Shown here one piece after another: positions 15,439 to 22,808 of a stretch of 32,071 nt of DNA. The translations under genes and the position numbers were made by a program. Source of the DNA: Deltaproteobacteria bacterium (lineage in GTDB: Bacteria > Desulfobacterota > Syntrophia > Syntrophales > UBA2210); the NCBI GenBank assembly GCA_016930775.1, contig JAFGGB010000098.1, positions 1 through 32,071 of the forward strand, given 5' to 3'. How positions within the stretch are numbered: position 1 is the stretch's first letter; each line of letters begins with the position of its first letter. The notes beneath the pieces were generated by a model. That model was not told where the DNA came from. It saw only the letters and a list, made by a program, of their open reading frames with translations, and made no database searches.

Positions 15439-15703
15439 CTTGGATACAAGCACAAAGGTCCGTATGAATAGCTTGTTGGCATTTATTGGGGGGCTTTCAA
15501 AGGAGGTGGAGGGGCATCCTTGGATACCCCTCCGACGGAGACTGTCAGCAACCGATCATCTGCAACAAATCTTCGCAAATACGCTTCAAGGGTTTCGCCA
15601 GAATAGGAGGAAGTTATTCATGGCTTTTAACGTATTTGACATTGTTATATGCAATCGATGTGCCAGGACGCCATATAATGGTTTAAGTGTTTGTTTATAT
15701 TAA
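15431..15703 (+). CDS. Hypothetical 90-aa protein or leader
   Basis: The ATG follows GAGGAG with an ideal 8-base spacer, but the product has no recognisable family, and a high share of Arg and Leu. An internal in-frame ATG at 15620 has its own AGGAGG 9 bases upstream and would give a 27-residue peptide with two cysteines (ICNRC). A third start, TTG at 15520 in another frame, follows AAAGGAGGTG and gives a 28-residue peptide ending at 15606, where its TAG overlaps the next AGGAGG. Either a real small gene or a degraded region; not enough evidence to decide. Confidence 0.25.
   Translation: MGVLDTSTKVRMNSLLAFIGGLSKEVEGHPWIPLRRRLSATDHLQQIFANTLQGFRQNRRKLFMAFNVFDIVICNRCARTPYNGLSVCLY
15508..15533. 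repeat. Near-perfect hairpin after a consensus Shine-Dalgarno sequence
   Basis: Arms GGAGGGG and CCCCTCC, continued inward by ATCC and GGAT with one unpaired base on each side, form a compact hairpin. The preceding AAAGGAGGTG (15500-15509) is a near-full match to the 16S rRNA 3' tail. No T-run follows, so this is not a classic terminator. Confidence 0.5.
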
Positions 15704-15828
15704 CAATCGTTCTTGGCAGCCGTGTCAGTTGAGCGGAGAGAGAAACGTAAAAAACGTCGAACCGTGGAGGGTCTTGCAAAATATAGTATTTAATATCAAA
15801 TAGATATATCGATACGGCAAATTCTCTT

Positions 15829-15846
15829 TTCGACAATTTTGTCGAA
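15829..15846. promoter_or_regulatory. 8-bp inverted repeat TTCGACAA-TT-TTGTCGAA
   Basis: Perfect arms with a 2-base spacer lie in A/T-rich DNA 181 bp upstream of the histidine kinase gene. The symmetry and short spacer suggest a dimeric regulator site. The regulator is not identified. Confidence 0.45.
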
Positions 15847-16026
15847 CGACGACAAGGTTCTGCAACCAAATCTCTCTACTAAAATAGACTATGCCGTGGT
15901 ATAGAAAGATGGAAAATGCCGACAATGAGAAGTAACTATCATGATATAAAGGTGTTGTGGCGCTGGCCGCTCGTTCTTTCTTTTCCACGGTGGGTGTTGC
16001 ATTGAAAAAGCTTCAGGTGCGAATAT

Positions 16027-17775
16027 ATGACAGGTAAAATCAATAAGACATCGCTCTACATACGGCCTTTGACGGTGGCGTTGATAGCCGTCGTCTTCGT
16101 TACGCTGATTCTCTTTATGGGACTTATGGATCAGGGGAGACTTGATAAAGCCCTCGTTGGTTTCCTGGAGAACCGGGGACTCGACGTTATCAAGACGGTG
16201 GAAAAAGTTTCGCAGGAAAATCTGAATTATCTTTACCAGACGCTCCGGAGGGATCATAAAGGCGAATCCTTCGTTCCGATCACCAAGGACCCGTCCTCTT
16301 CGCAGGAATTGCTCATAAACGCTCTCGTCGACATAGGGCGTGAAGTTGATAAATCATGGCAGGCAGGAACGGTCAGTGAAGAAAGCCTCAAGGAAGTCGC
16401 CGAGCAGAGGAAATTATGGCTCCTCGCCCTCCTCGATCAGGATGAACGGGTTGTCCTGCGTACAAGGGATTTTCTTGAAGACACCCCGGTCGACTCTCGA
16501 GCTCCTCATTCCGACGATAAGGGCATGTTCATCGATCTGTTCAAGAAGATCGGCAAACTCGATGAGATCGGGTACATAGCTCTGCGACGGAAGGACGGGA
16601 GCGGCACCGTCGTGATCGCCTTGGACAATAAGGGGCTCCGATACTGGAGCACTAAAATTGCCGTTAAGAAAACAATAGAGGAAGTGGGGTGGGGTCATGG
16701 CCTGAAGTATCTCACCGTTCACGATCTAGATCATCAAACCCTCGCGCTGGCCGGCGAGATTCCCCGTGCCGTTCAGGAAGAAAGAGGATTCGTCGATGCG
16801 GTAGTTTCAGGGAAAACGGCAGGACTGAACCGCAAGATAACGATCGGCGAACTTCGATTGCTGGAAGTAATGGCGCCCATACACCTTGATGGCAGCATCG
16901 TCGCGTATGCTCGGCTCGGTCTTGAACGGGAAACGGCTGACAGAATACTCTATGAAAACAAGAATCGCATGTTTATCATGATGCTTCTCGTCGTTGTCAT
17001 CGGCGTTCTCTCCATATTGTTTCTCTATCAGAATCAGAACCGTCATTTGAATCGGATGGAGGAGATGACGAAGAAGCTGGAACGAGCGGAACGTTTCTCG
17101 GCGCTGGGCCAGCTTGCCGCTGGAGTGGCTCATGAGATACGAAATCCCTTGAATGCCATCAGTATGGCAAGCCAGCGCCTTCAGCGGGAGTACGCACCTA
17201 AAGACGAAGAAACCAAGGCGCGGGAGTTCCAGCGAATCACGGGAATCATCCGTGACGAAATACGTCGGCTCAACGGCATCATCGAGGAGTTTATTACATT
17301 TTTTAAGAGCAGGAAACTTGAACTGCACGATCAGAACCTCATAGATGTAATGGAAAAGATTGTCGAGCTTATTCGCGAGGAAGCAGTTTCCCGGGGGATC
17401 TCCATCGATACGCGATTCAACGGCGCCGGCATCATCGTGCCCATGGACGTTGATAAGATGAAGCAGGCCATTCTCAATATTCTGAAAAACGCCATGGAAT
17501 CAATTTCAGGAGAGGGACGGATCACCGTTTCAGTCGATGCCGAGAATCGAGATCAGGTCAGCATCAAGATAAGCGACAGCGGTTCCGGTCTAACGAAAAG
17601 GGAGATTAATAAGATATTCAGTCCCGAGTACACAACCAAGGAAAAAGGCCTCGGGCTGGGCCTGCCGCTGGCTCATGAGATCGTGAGCGGCCACCGGGGA
17701 GAGATACACGTAACTAGCGTTCAGGGTGGGGGAACTACATTTGACATCGTTCTGCCGGTGGGAGGTCAGAAGTAA
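16027..17775 (+). CDS. Membrane sensor histidine kinase
   Basis: The 582-residue protein has helix 1 at about 14-33, a large periplasmic domain at 34-314, helix 2 at about 315-334, a coiled linker, a HisKA domain with phospho-acceptor H369 (VAHEIRNPLNAI), and an HATPase domain with N box (ILNILKNAMESI), G1 (ISDSGSG), F-box-like FSPEYTTKEKG and G2 (GLGLGLPLAHEIV). The arrangement resembles NtrB/ZraS-type kinases paired with sigma-54 activators. A weak AGGTG precedes ATG. The response regulator gene starts 7 bases after the stop. The periplasmic domain is unassigned, so the signal is unknown. Confidence 0.93.
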   Translation: MTGKINKTSLYIRPLTVALIAVVFVTLILFMGLMDQGRLDKALVGFLENRGLDVIKTVEKVSQENLNYLYQTLRRDHKGESFVPITKDPSSSQELLINALVDIGREVDKSWQAGTVSEESLKEVAEQRKLWLLALLDQDERVVLRTRDFLEDTPVDSRAPHSDDKGMFIDLFKKIGKLDEIGYIALRRKDGSGTVVIALDNKGLRYWSTKIAVKKTIEEVGWGHGLKYLTVHDLDHQTLALAGEIPRAVQEERGFVDAVVSGKTAGLNRKITIGELRLLEVMAPIHLDGSIVAYARLGLERETADRILYENKNRMFIMMLLVVVIGVLSILFLYQNQNRHLNRMEEMTKKLERAERFSALGQLAAGVAHEIRNPLNAISMASQRLQREYAPKDEETKAREFQRITGIIRDEIRRLNGIIEEFITFFKSRKLELHDQNLIDVMEKIVELIREEAVSRGISIDTRFNGAGIIVPMDVDKMKQAILNILKNAMESISGEGRITVSVDAENRDQVSIKISDSGSGLTKREINKIFSPEYTTKEKGLGLGLPLAHEIVSGHRGEIHVTSVQGGGTTFDIVLPVGGQK

Positions 17776-17782
17776 TTTTGTT

Positions 17783-19144
17783 ATGAAACGGATCAATATA
17801 CTCATCGTTGAAGACGGGCAGACGCAACGTGAAATGCTGCGGGATTTCCTTTCCAATGAAGGCCATGACATTGCCGAGGCGGAGAACGGCGAGCAGGCCA
17901 TAACCCAGGTTAAAAAAGGACATTTCGATCTTCTCCTTGTGGATTTTAAGATGCCGGGAATGAGCGGCTTGGAGGTATTGGAAGAAGTAAAAAAAATCAA
18001 TCCCGAGATCGACGTTGTCATGATGACCGCCTACGGCACGATCGAAACGGCAGTAGACGCCATGAAAGGGGGCGCTGTCGATTACATTACGAAACCCATC
18101 GATCTTGATGAGTTGCTGATGCTCATCAACCGTATAAGCGAGCGCAGAACGCTCATCAAGGAAAACGAGATACTCCGCGCTGAGCTCAGTGAACGGGGCG
18201 TGACGACCGAGCAAATTATCTACGCCAATCCGGCGATGCAGCAACTCTTAAATATGGCCGCCCGCATTGCGGTAAGCAGAACAACGGTTTTACTCGAGGG
18301 AGAGAGCGGTACGGGAAAAGAACTGTTCGCGCGCTTGATTCATTCCATGAGTCCCCGGTCGAAAAAAACCATGATAATAGTGAACTGCAGCGCCCTGCCT
18401 GAAACGCTTTTGGAGAGCGAACTTTTCGGCCATGAAAAGGGTTCCTTTACCGGCGCTGTAGCGCGGCGGATCGGCCGTTTCGAAGAAGCCGACGGAGGAA
18501 CTCTTTTCCTTGATGAAATCGGCGAGCTGTCACAGTCCGTTCAGGTGAAACTTCTCAGGTTTCTTCAGGAAAGAGAGTTTCAACGCCTCGGTGGAAACCA
18601 GACAATTCATTCCGACATACGGATCATCAGCGCCACCAACAAGAATCTTGCAGAGGTTGTAAGAGAAGGCCGCTTCAGAGACGATCTCTATTATCGCCTT
18701 AATGTCGTGGTCATGAGAATTCCTCCGCTCAGGGAGCGAAAAGAGGACATTGCACCGCTTGTAAAACATTTCCTCGGCAAATTTGCAGCGGAGAACAGCA
18801 AGGGCATCAATGGATTAAGCAGCGAAGCCATGGACATGCTTCTTAAATACGATTATCCCGGCAACGTGCGGGAATTGGAAAACATCATTGAGAGAGCCGT
18901 CGTGATCGCCCGGGATCCCATCATTTCCGTCAGGGATCTGCCCTTTCAGGACTCGTTGATCCATGCTGAGGGATTCAAAAGCGAGGGGGCCACGATGAAG
19001 GACTCCGTGGCTTCGCTGGAGCGGGAACTAATAGAACAAGCCCTCAAGGAGGCCCACTACAACCAGTCGAGGGCGGCGGACCTCCTTGGAACTACCGAAC
19101 GGACGCTCCGCTACAAGATGAAGAAATACGGATTCAAGGAATAA
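17783..19144 (+). CDS. Sigma-54-dependent response regulator, NtrC family
   Basis: ATG 17783 starts the receiver domain directly; an earlier start at 17726 inside the kinase gene is unlikely. The 453-residue protein has a receiver with phospho-acceptor D54 ([12 protein letters not shown]), an AAA+ domain with Walker A GESGTGKE (about 173), the sigma-54 loop written GSFTGA instead of GAFTGA, Walker [11 protein letters not shown], and a Fis-type helix-turn-helix ([24 protein letters not shown]). It activates RNA polymerase with sigma-54 after phosphorylation by the upstream kinase. GGAGGT lies 16 bases upstream, rather far. No sigma-54 promoter (TGGCAC-N5-TTGC) was recognised in the window, so its targets are probably elsewhere. 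Confidence 0.95.
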   Translation: MKRINILIVEDGQTQREMLRDFLSNEGHDIAEAENGEQAITQVKKGHFDLLLVDFKMPGMSGLEVLEEVKKINPEIDVVMMTAYGTIETAVDAMKGGAVDYITKPIDLDELLMLINRISERRTLIKENEILRAELSERGVTTEQIIYANPAMQQLLNMAARIAVSRTTVLLEGESGTGKELFARLIHSMSPRSKKTMIIVNCSALPETLLESELFGHEKGSFTGAVARRIGRFEEADGGTLFLDEIGELSQSVQVKLLRFLQEREFQRLGGNQTIHSDIRIISATNKNLAEVVREGRFRDDLYYRLNVVVMRIPPLRERKEDIAPLVKHFLGKFAAENSKGINGLSSEAMDMLLKYDYPGNVRELENIIERAVVIARDPIISVRDLPFQDSLIHAEGFKSEGATMKDSVASLERELIEQALKEAHYNQSRAADLLGTTERTLRYKMKKYGFKE

Positions 19145-19158
19145 GTTTCCTCATCCGA

Positions 19159-20004
19159 TCATTTTCCATACTTCCGAAGCCCCAGAATCTTCCGCGCCTC
19201 TTCGGGCTTTGCCGGTTCGCGGCCGTAGTCCCGAACAAGAGGGAGGTACCTTTCGACCAATTCCGCGTTCGATTTTGCCAGAACGCCCTTTTTCAGGTAT
19301 ATGGCGTCTTCCATGCCTACCCGAAAATGTCCTCCCATGATGAGGGCTGCCATTACCATGTCCATCTGTCTGGCGCCGATGCCGATGTTCGACCAGGTGG
19401 CATTGGGAGGCGTATGATCGAGAAAGTGGAGAAAAGCCCTCAAGGTCGTCGGAGCGCCTGCCGGTGAACCGAGAACGAATTGAAAATGCAGCGGTTCATC
19501 CAGCTTGCCCTGGTCCCTCATCTTCAGGCTGTGAATTATCATTCCTAAATCGAAGATCTCTATTTCCGGTTTAACTCCATAATCACGCATGAGCTTCGCT
19601 GCTTCATCGAGGAATTCCACCGAGTTTATGAACGGTTTGTTGCCCAGATTGATAGAACCGGCATCGAAAGAAGCGAGCTCCGGGCGAAGGGCAAGGCACG
19701 CCAGGCGTTCCTCTGTCGGCAGATTTAATCCTGGGACGCCGCTGGTTGTCAGGCAGAGGATAAGGTCGGTTTTCGACCGAAGAGGTTCAACGACCTGGCG
19801 GTACAATTCCAGGTCGGGTGAACCCATGAGCGTTTTGGGATCGCGGACATGAATGTGAACTACCGATGCCCCGGCTTCCCAGCACTCGATGGCAGACTGC
19901 GTTATTTCCTCCGGCGTGAGTGGAATGTGGGGAGCTACGTCCCGCTGCATGCGGCTTCCTGTCAGTGCCGCAGTAATGACAACTTTGTTAGAAAGATCTT
20001 TCAT
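19159..20004 (-). CDS. Beta-keto acid cleavage enzyme (BKACE, DUF849 family)
   Basis: The 281-residue TIM-barrel protein starts after AAGGAG with good spacing. Zinc ligands H50 and H52 are in VVHIHVRDP, and the conserved Glu is in RVGMEDAIYLKKG. Other family marks are ITAALTGS, LTTSGV and SFDAGSINLG. BKACE enzymes such as 3-keto-5-aminohexanoate cleavage enzyme react a beta-keto acid with acetyl-CoA (or a related CoA ester), giving acetoacetate and a new acyl-CoA. Substrate range differs between subfamilies and cannot be set here. It converges with the response regulator (14 bp gap) and lies downstream of a metallophosphoesterase and a class III aminotransferase on the same strand. Confidence 0.93.
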   Translation of the reverse strand: MKDLSNKVVITAALTGSRMQRDVAPHIPLTPEEITQSAIECWEAGASVVHIHVRDPKTLMGSPDLELYRQVVEPLRSKTDLILCLTTSGVPGLNLPTEERLACLALRPELASFDAGSINLGNKPFINSVEFLDEAAKLMRDYGVKPEIEIFDLGMIIHSLKMRDQGKLDEPLHFQFVLGSPAGAPTTLRAFLHFLDHTPPNATWSNIGIGARQMDMVMAALIMGGHFRVGMEDAIYLKKGVLAKSNAELVERYLPLVRDYGREPAKPEEARKILGLRKYGK

Positions 20005-20101
20005 GTAGTACTCCTTTCTTTTTTATACTACTACTTATAATTACCCGATTCGTGAAAACACCTGCAATCATAAAAAACATTTTTTCCTTTCGGACGCATG
20101 C

Positions 20102-21262
20102 TCATGATGAACGAACGACATCGATAACGGTGATCTCCGGAGGCGACAGAAAACGGATCGGCGGTCCCCAGGTTCCCGCGCCTCTGCTGACATAGAGACG
20201 GGATGTGCCTCCATCCAATGAGAAGTAGCCGCTGTTAAAGGGATATGCCAATCTTGTAAAGAGAGCAAAGGGGAAAATTTGACCCCGGTGAGTGTGGCCT
20301 GAGAGCTGGAGGTCGAATCTTCCTAGGGACGAGGATTCCACCGAGGGGCGATGCTTGAGCAACACCGTAAAGGCATCTGCCGGGTTCTTTGGAAGAAGAT
20401 CATCCTCTGCGGGTGTGCTGTCGTAGTTGAATCGTCTGCCTGCGGGATCGTCGATGCCAACGAGCGTCAGGAAATCATTGACAGGAAAGCTCCTGTTCCG
20501 TAAGACCGTGAAGCCGCCGTCGCCAAGACATTGGAGCGCTCTATCCAGTCCGGCATAGAATTCGTGATTGCCGGTAACGGCGAACTTGCCGAGAGGAGCT
20601 TCAAATTCATTCAAGAGCGAAGACACCTCGTTCATATTACAGATATCTCCATCGATGAGATCGCCTGTGGCAACGATAATGTCCGGACTCTCGTTCTTCA
20701 CAAGATTCAATATCTCCCGAAGCCGGGCCGGGCCGTTCATGAGGCCGAGATGAATGTCGGAAATCTGGATCAAGCGTATTTTCCTATCGCCCGACGGGAG
20801 TTTGTCCGTTTCGATAGTGAGCCTTGTGATGCCGACATTCCGCGCTTCTGCAAAGCCGTAGACTGCCATGGCGACTGCGGCGATGAAAGGCAGAAGAAAG
20901 GTTGTCATACCTCGTGCATTGTGCGGCAAGATTGTTCCTGTTAGTCTGGATACGAGCCATAGAATTCCCCTCAGCCAATCGAGAAGAATCGATGCCGATA
21001 CGAACAGAAAGACGACGCCCATCCAAAGGTAGCCTCCGTATGCAATGATCCGGGCGACGGCCAGCTGTCCCTGTCCCTCTAGCAGTCGTGAGATAATCGG
21101 CGCGGCTATCATCAGCGCCATGAACGCCGCAACGGAAATCCTGATAAGAAAAACCGGTGAATAGGTCTTTGCGATCTTCATGAAGAGGTAGAAGTGAGCG
21201 GTTCCATAGATTGCGATGTACGAAAGCAGGAAGACCGTCAGTATTCGTGACGCCGGATTCAT
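20102..21262 (-). CDS. Membrane-anchored metallophosphoesterase (YkuE-like)
   Basis: The 386-residue protein begins after GAGGA (7-base spacer). The N-terminal third holds about four membrane helices, and the remainder is a calcineurin-type phosphoesterase with metal motifs ISDIHLG, GDLIDGD, GNHEFY and LSGHTHRGQ. Homologues of this layout hydrolyse phosphoesters at the membrane, sometimes lipid-linked ones. Its position between the aminotransferase and the BKACE gene may be coincidental, since a strong terminator lies just upstream at 21294-21323. Substrate unknown. Confidence 0.9.
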   Translation of the reverse strand: MNPASRILTVFLLSYIAIYGTAHFYLFMKIAKTYSPVFLIRISVAAFMALMIAAPIISRLLEGQGQLAVARIIAYGGYLWMGVVFLFVSASILLDWLRGILWLVSRLTGTILPHNARGMTTFLLPFIAAVAMAVYGFAEARNVGITRLTIETDKLPSGDRKIRLIQISDIHLGLMNGPARLREILNLVKNESPDIIVATGDLIDGDICNMNEVSSLLNEFEAPLGKFAVTGNHEFYAGLDRALQCLGDGGFTVLRNRSFPVNDFLTLVGIDDPAGRRFNYDSTPAEDDLLPKNPADAFTVLLKHRPSVESSSLGRFDLQLSGHTHRGQIFPFALFTRLAYPFNSGYFSLDGGTSRLYVSRGAGTWGPPIRFLSPPEITVIDVVRSS

Positions 21263-21293
21263 GGTCAGTTCCTCGGAACGTCGATGAGAAAAT

Positions 21294-21323
21294 CAGTGGG
21301 GCGGCCCGGGGGCCGCCCCACTG
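21294..21323 (-). terminator. Strong rho-independent-type terminator after the aminotransferase
   Basis: Arms of 13 bp (CAGTGGGGCGGCC and its complement) with a 4-base loop, followed on the minus strand by ATTTTCTC. It lies 47 bases after the aminotransferase stop and before the metallophosphoesterase start, so it should end the TRAP/aminotransferase transcript. Confidence 0.85.
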
Positions 21324-21369
21324 CGACAGGGAGTGCAACGAAGGGCTCGCAGAAATCATCCATAAGAAA

Positions 21370-22719
21370 TTACAGCTTCTTTTCCTCCTGAATCTCGGCT
21401 ATGGATTCATCGAGAATTCCGACGAGTTTGTCAGTTTCCCTCTCCGTGATTATGAAGGGAGGCCCCAGGACTATATGGTCGCCATTCACGCCATCGGCGC
21501 CGCCGCCGCCGGGATAGGATATGAGGCCCTTCTGGAAAGCGCGATTGCCAATGAGAATGTTAACTTTCATTTTTGGATCGAAGGGTTCTTTCGTTTTTTT
21601 ATCTTTTACGAGTTCCACTCCAGCGAAAAGTCCGAGGCCGCGGATGTCTCCGACTATCCTGTGTCGGTTGAGCGTTTGCATCTTTTCCAGGAGATACCTT
21701 CCCATGCGGGCGCTTTTTTCCACGAGCCCGTGCGTGTCGATGTAGTCAAGCACGGCTTTGGAAACTGCGCAGGAACAGGGATTCTGACTGTAGGTGTGGC
21801 CGTGGACGAAAGCTCCGTTCTTTTCTTTGATGACCCGGTGGATTTCCTCAGTGGCGATGACGCAGTTGATCGGAGAGTAGCCGCCAGCAAGGCCCTTTGC
21901 CGCAACGATCATGTCAGGCGCCACATTCCAGTGCTCGATGGCGAAATATTTGCCCGTTCTGCCAACGCCCGTCATGACTTCGTCGGATATGAGGAGCACA
22001 TCGTACTTGTCGCAGATCGAACGAATCTTCTGAAAGTATCCGTCTTTAGGAACCAGGACGCCGGCCGTCGCGCCCACAACCGGTTCGGCGATGAAGGCCG
22101 ACACGGAATCCGGTCCTTCGTAGAGGATGGCTTTCTCCAGTTCATCGGCGCATTCGCATTGGCAGTTCTCCGGTTTCAGATTCAAGGGGCAGCGATAGCA
22201 GTAACAGGGAACAATATGAGGCGTATGAAGAATCAAAGGTTGATAGTATTTGCGCCGGCCCGTGTGTCCTCCCAAGGCAAGGGATCCCAGAGAATTGCCG
22301 TGAAAACTTGCCCACCGTGATATCACCTTGAATTTTGACGGGACCCCGCGATCAACCTGGTATTGACGAGCCATTTTCACGGCCGTTTCAACGGCTTCCG
22401 ATCCCGTTGAACAGAAATAGACTCTGGTCAGGCCCGGAGGCGATATGGCAATTATTTTGTCTGCAAGCTCTATGGCCGCCTGCGTGGTAAAGTGAGTGCC
22501 GTGGGTGAAGGATATCATGGAAGCCTGTTTCATCATTGCCTCTTGCACTTCCTTCACGTTGTGTCCAATATTCACAACGACAGCCCCCCCCGAGCCGTCG
22601 ATGTATTCCTTGCCGTCGATGTCGTAAATGTAGATTCCCTCCCCCCTTGCGGCAGTGGGGTAGAATTTTGTCGGATTCCGGTAAAAAACATGGTCATTGT
22701 TTGTCTTTGGCGTGGTCAT
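21370..22719 (-). CDS. Class III (omega-type) aminotransferase
   Basis: ATG 22719 was chosen because AAGGAGG lies 7 bases upstream; an upstream in-frame start at 22791 has none. The 449-residue protein is PLP-dependent: FCSTGSEAVETAVKMAR (phosphate cup), ISDEVMTGVGRTG (Asp contacting the pyridine nitrogen), and the Schiff-base lysine in AAKGLAGGYSP. An inserted Cys-rich stretch (CYCYRCPLNL, CQCEC) recalls related archaeal/bacterial members but has no assigned role. Class III enzymes use terminal or beta amino groups, for example beta-alanine, 4-aminobutyrate, taurine or beta-amino acids. The neighbourhood of a transporter and a BKACE enzyme favours a substrate whose product is a beta-keto acid. 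Confidence 0.92.
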   Translation of the reverse strand: MTTPKTNNDHVFYRNPTKFYPTAARGEGIYIYDIDGKEYIDGSGGAVVVNIGHNVKEVQEAMMKQASMISFTHGTHFTTQAAIELADKIIAISPPGLTRVYFCSTGSEAVETAVKMARQYQVDRGVPSKFKVISRWASFHGNSLGSLALGGHTGRRKYYQPLILHTPHIVPCYCYRCPLNLKPENCQCECADELEKAILYEGPDSVSAFIAEPVVGATAGVLVPKDGYFQKIRSICDKYDVLLISDEVMTGVGRTGKYFAIEHWNVAPDMIVAAKGLAGGYSPINCVIATEEIHRVIKEKNGAFVHGHTYSQNPCSCAVSKAVLDYIDTHGLVEKSARMGRYLLEKMQTLNRHRIVGDIRGLGLFAGVELVKDKKTKEPFDPKMKVNILIGNRAFQKGLISYPGGGGADGVNGDHIVLGPPFIITERETDKLVGILDESIAEIQEEKKL

Positions 22720-22808
22720 TGCAAGACCTCCTTGTGTAGTATTATGTCCTTCAATCAAGTTTACACTCATTGCTGAAACAGGGCTGCTCACGACATGCGC
22801 TGCGTATG

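Larger units (their letters stand above)
15376..16026. other. 650-bp stretch without a convincing gene
   Basis: This region separates squalene synthase from the kinase gene and is visibly richer in A/T in its right half. It holds the palindromes and short frames listed separately. A minus-strand frame at 15725-15988 has no ribosome-binding site. No tRNA, CRISPR or insertion-sequence end is seen. Confidence 0.5.

Noticed and set aside
15725-15988. 87-residue minus-strand open frame in the gap before the kinase gene
   Set aside because: GTG start without ribosome-binding site in A/T-rich DNA; rich in aromatic residues as chance frames there are.
16027-19144. Search for a sigma-54 promoter (TGGCAC-N5-TTGC) near the two-component genes and the adjacent catabolic locus
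   Set aside because: No convincing match was found by eye, so no local target of the regulator is claimed.
21211-22320. 369-residue plus-strand open frame
   Set aside because: It lies antisense to the class III aminotransferase, whose motifs are complete; it has no ribosome-binding site or family resemblance.
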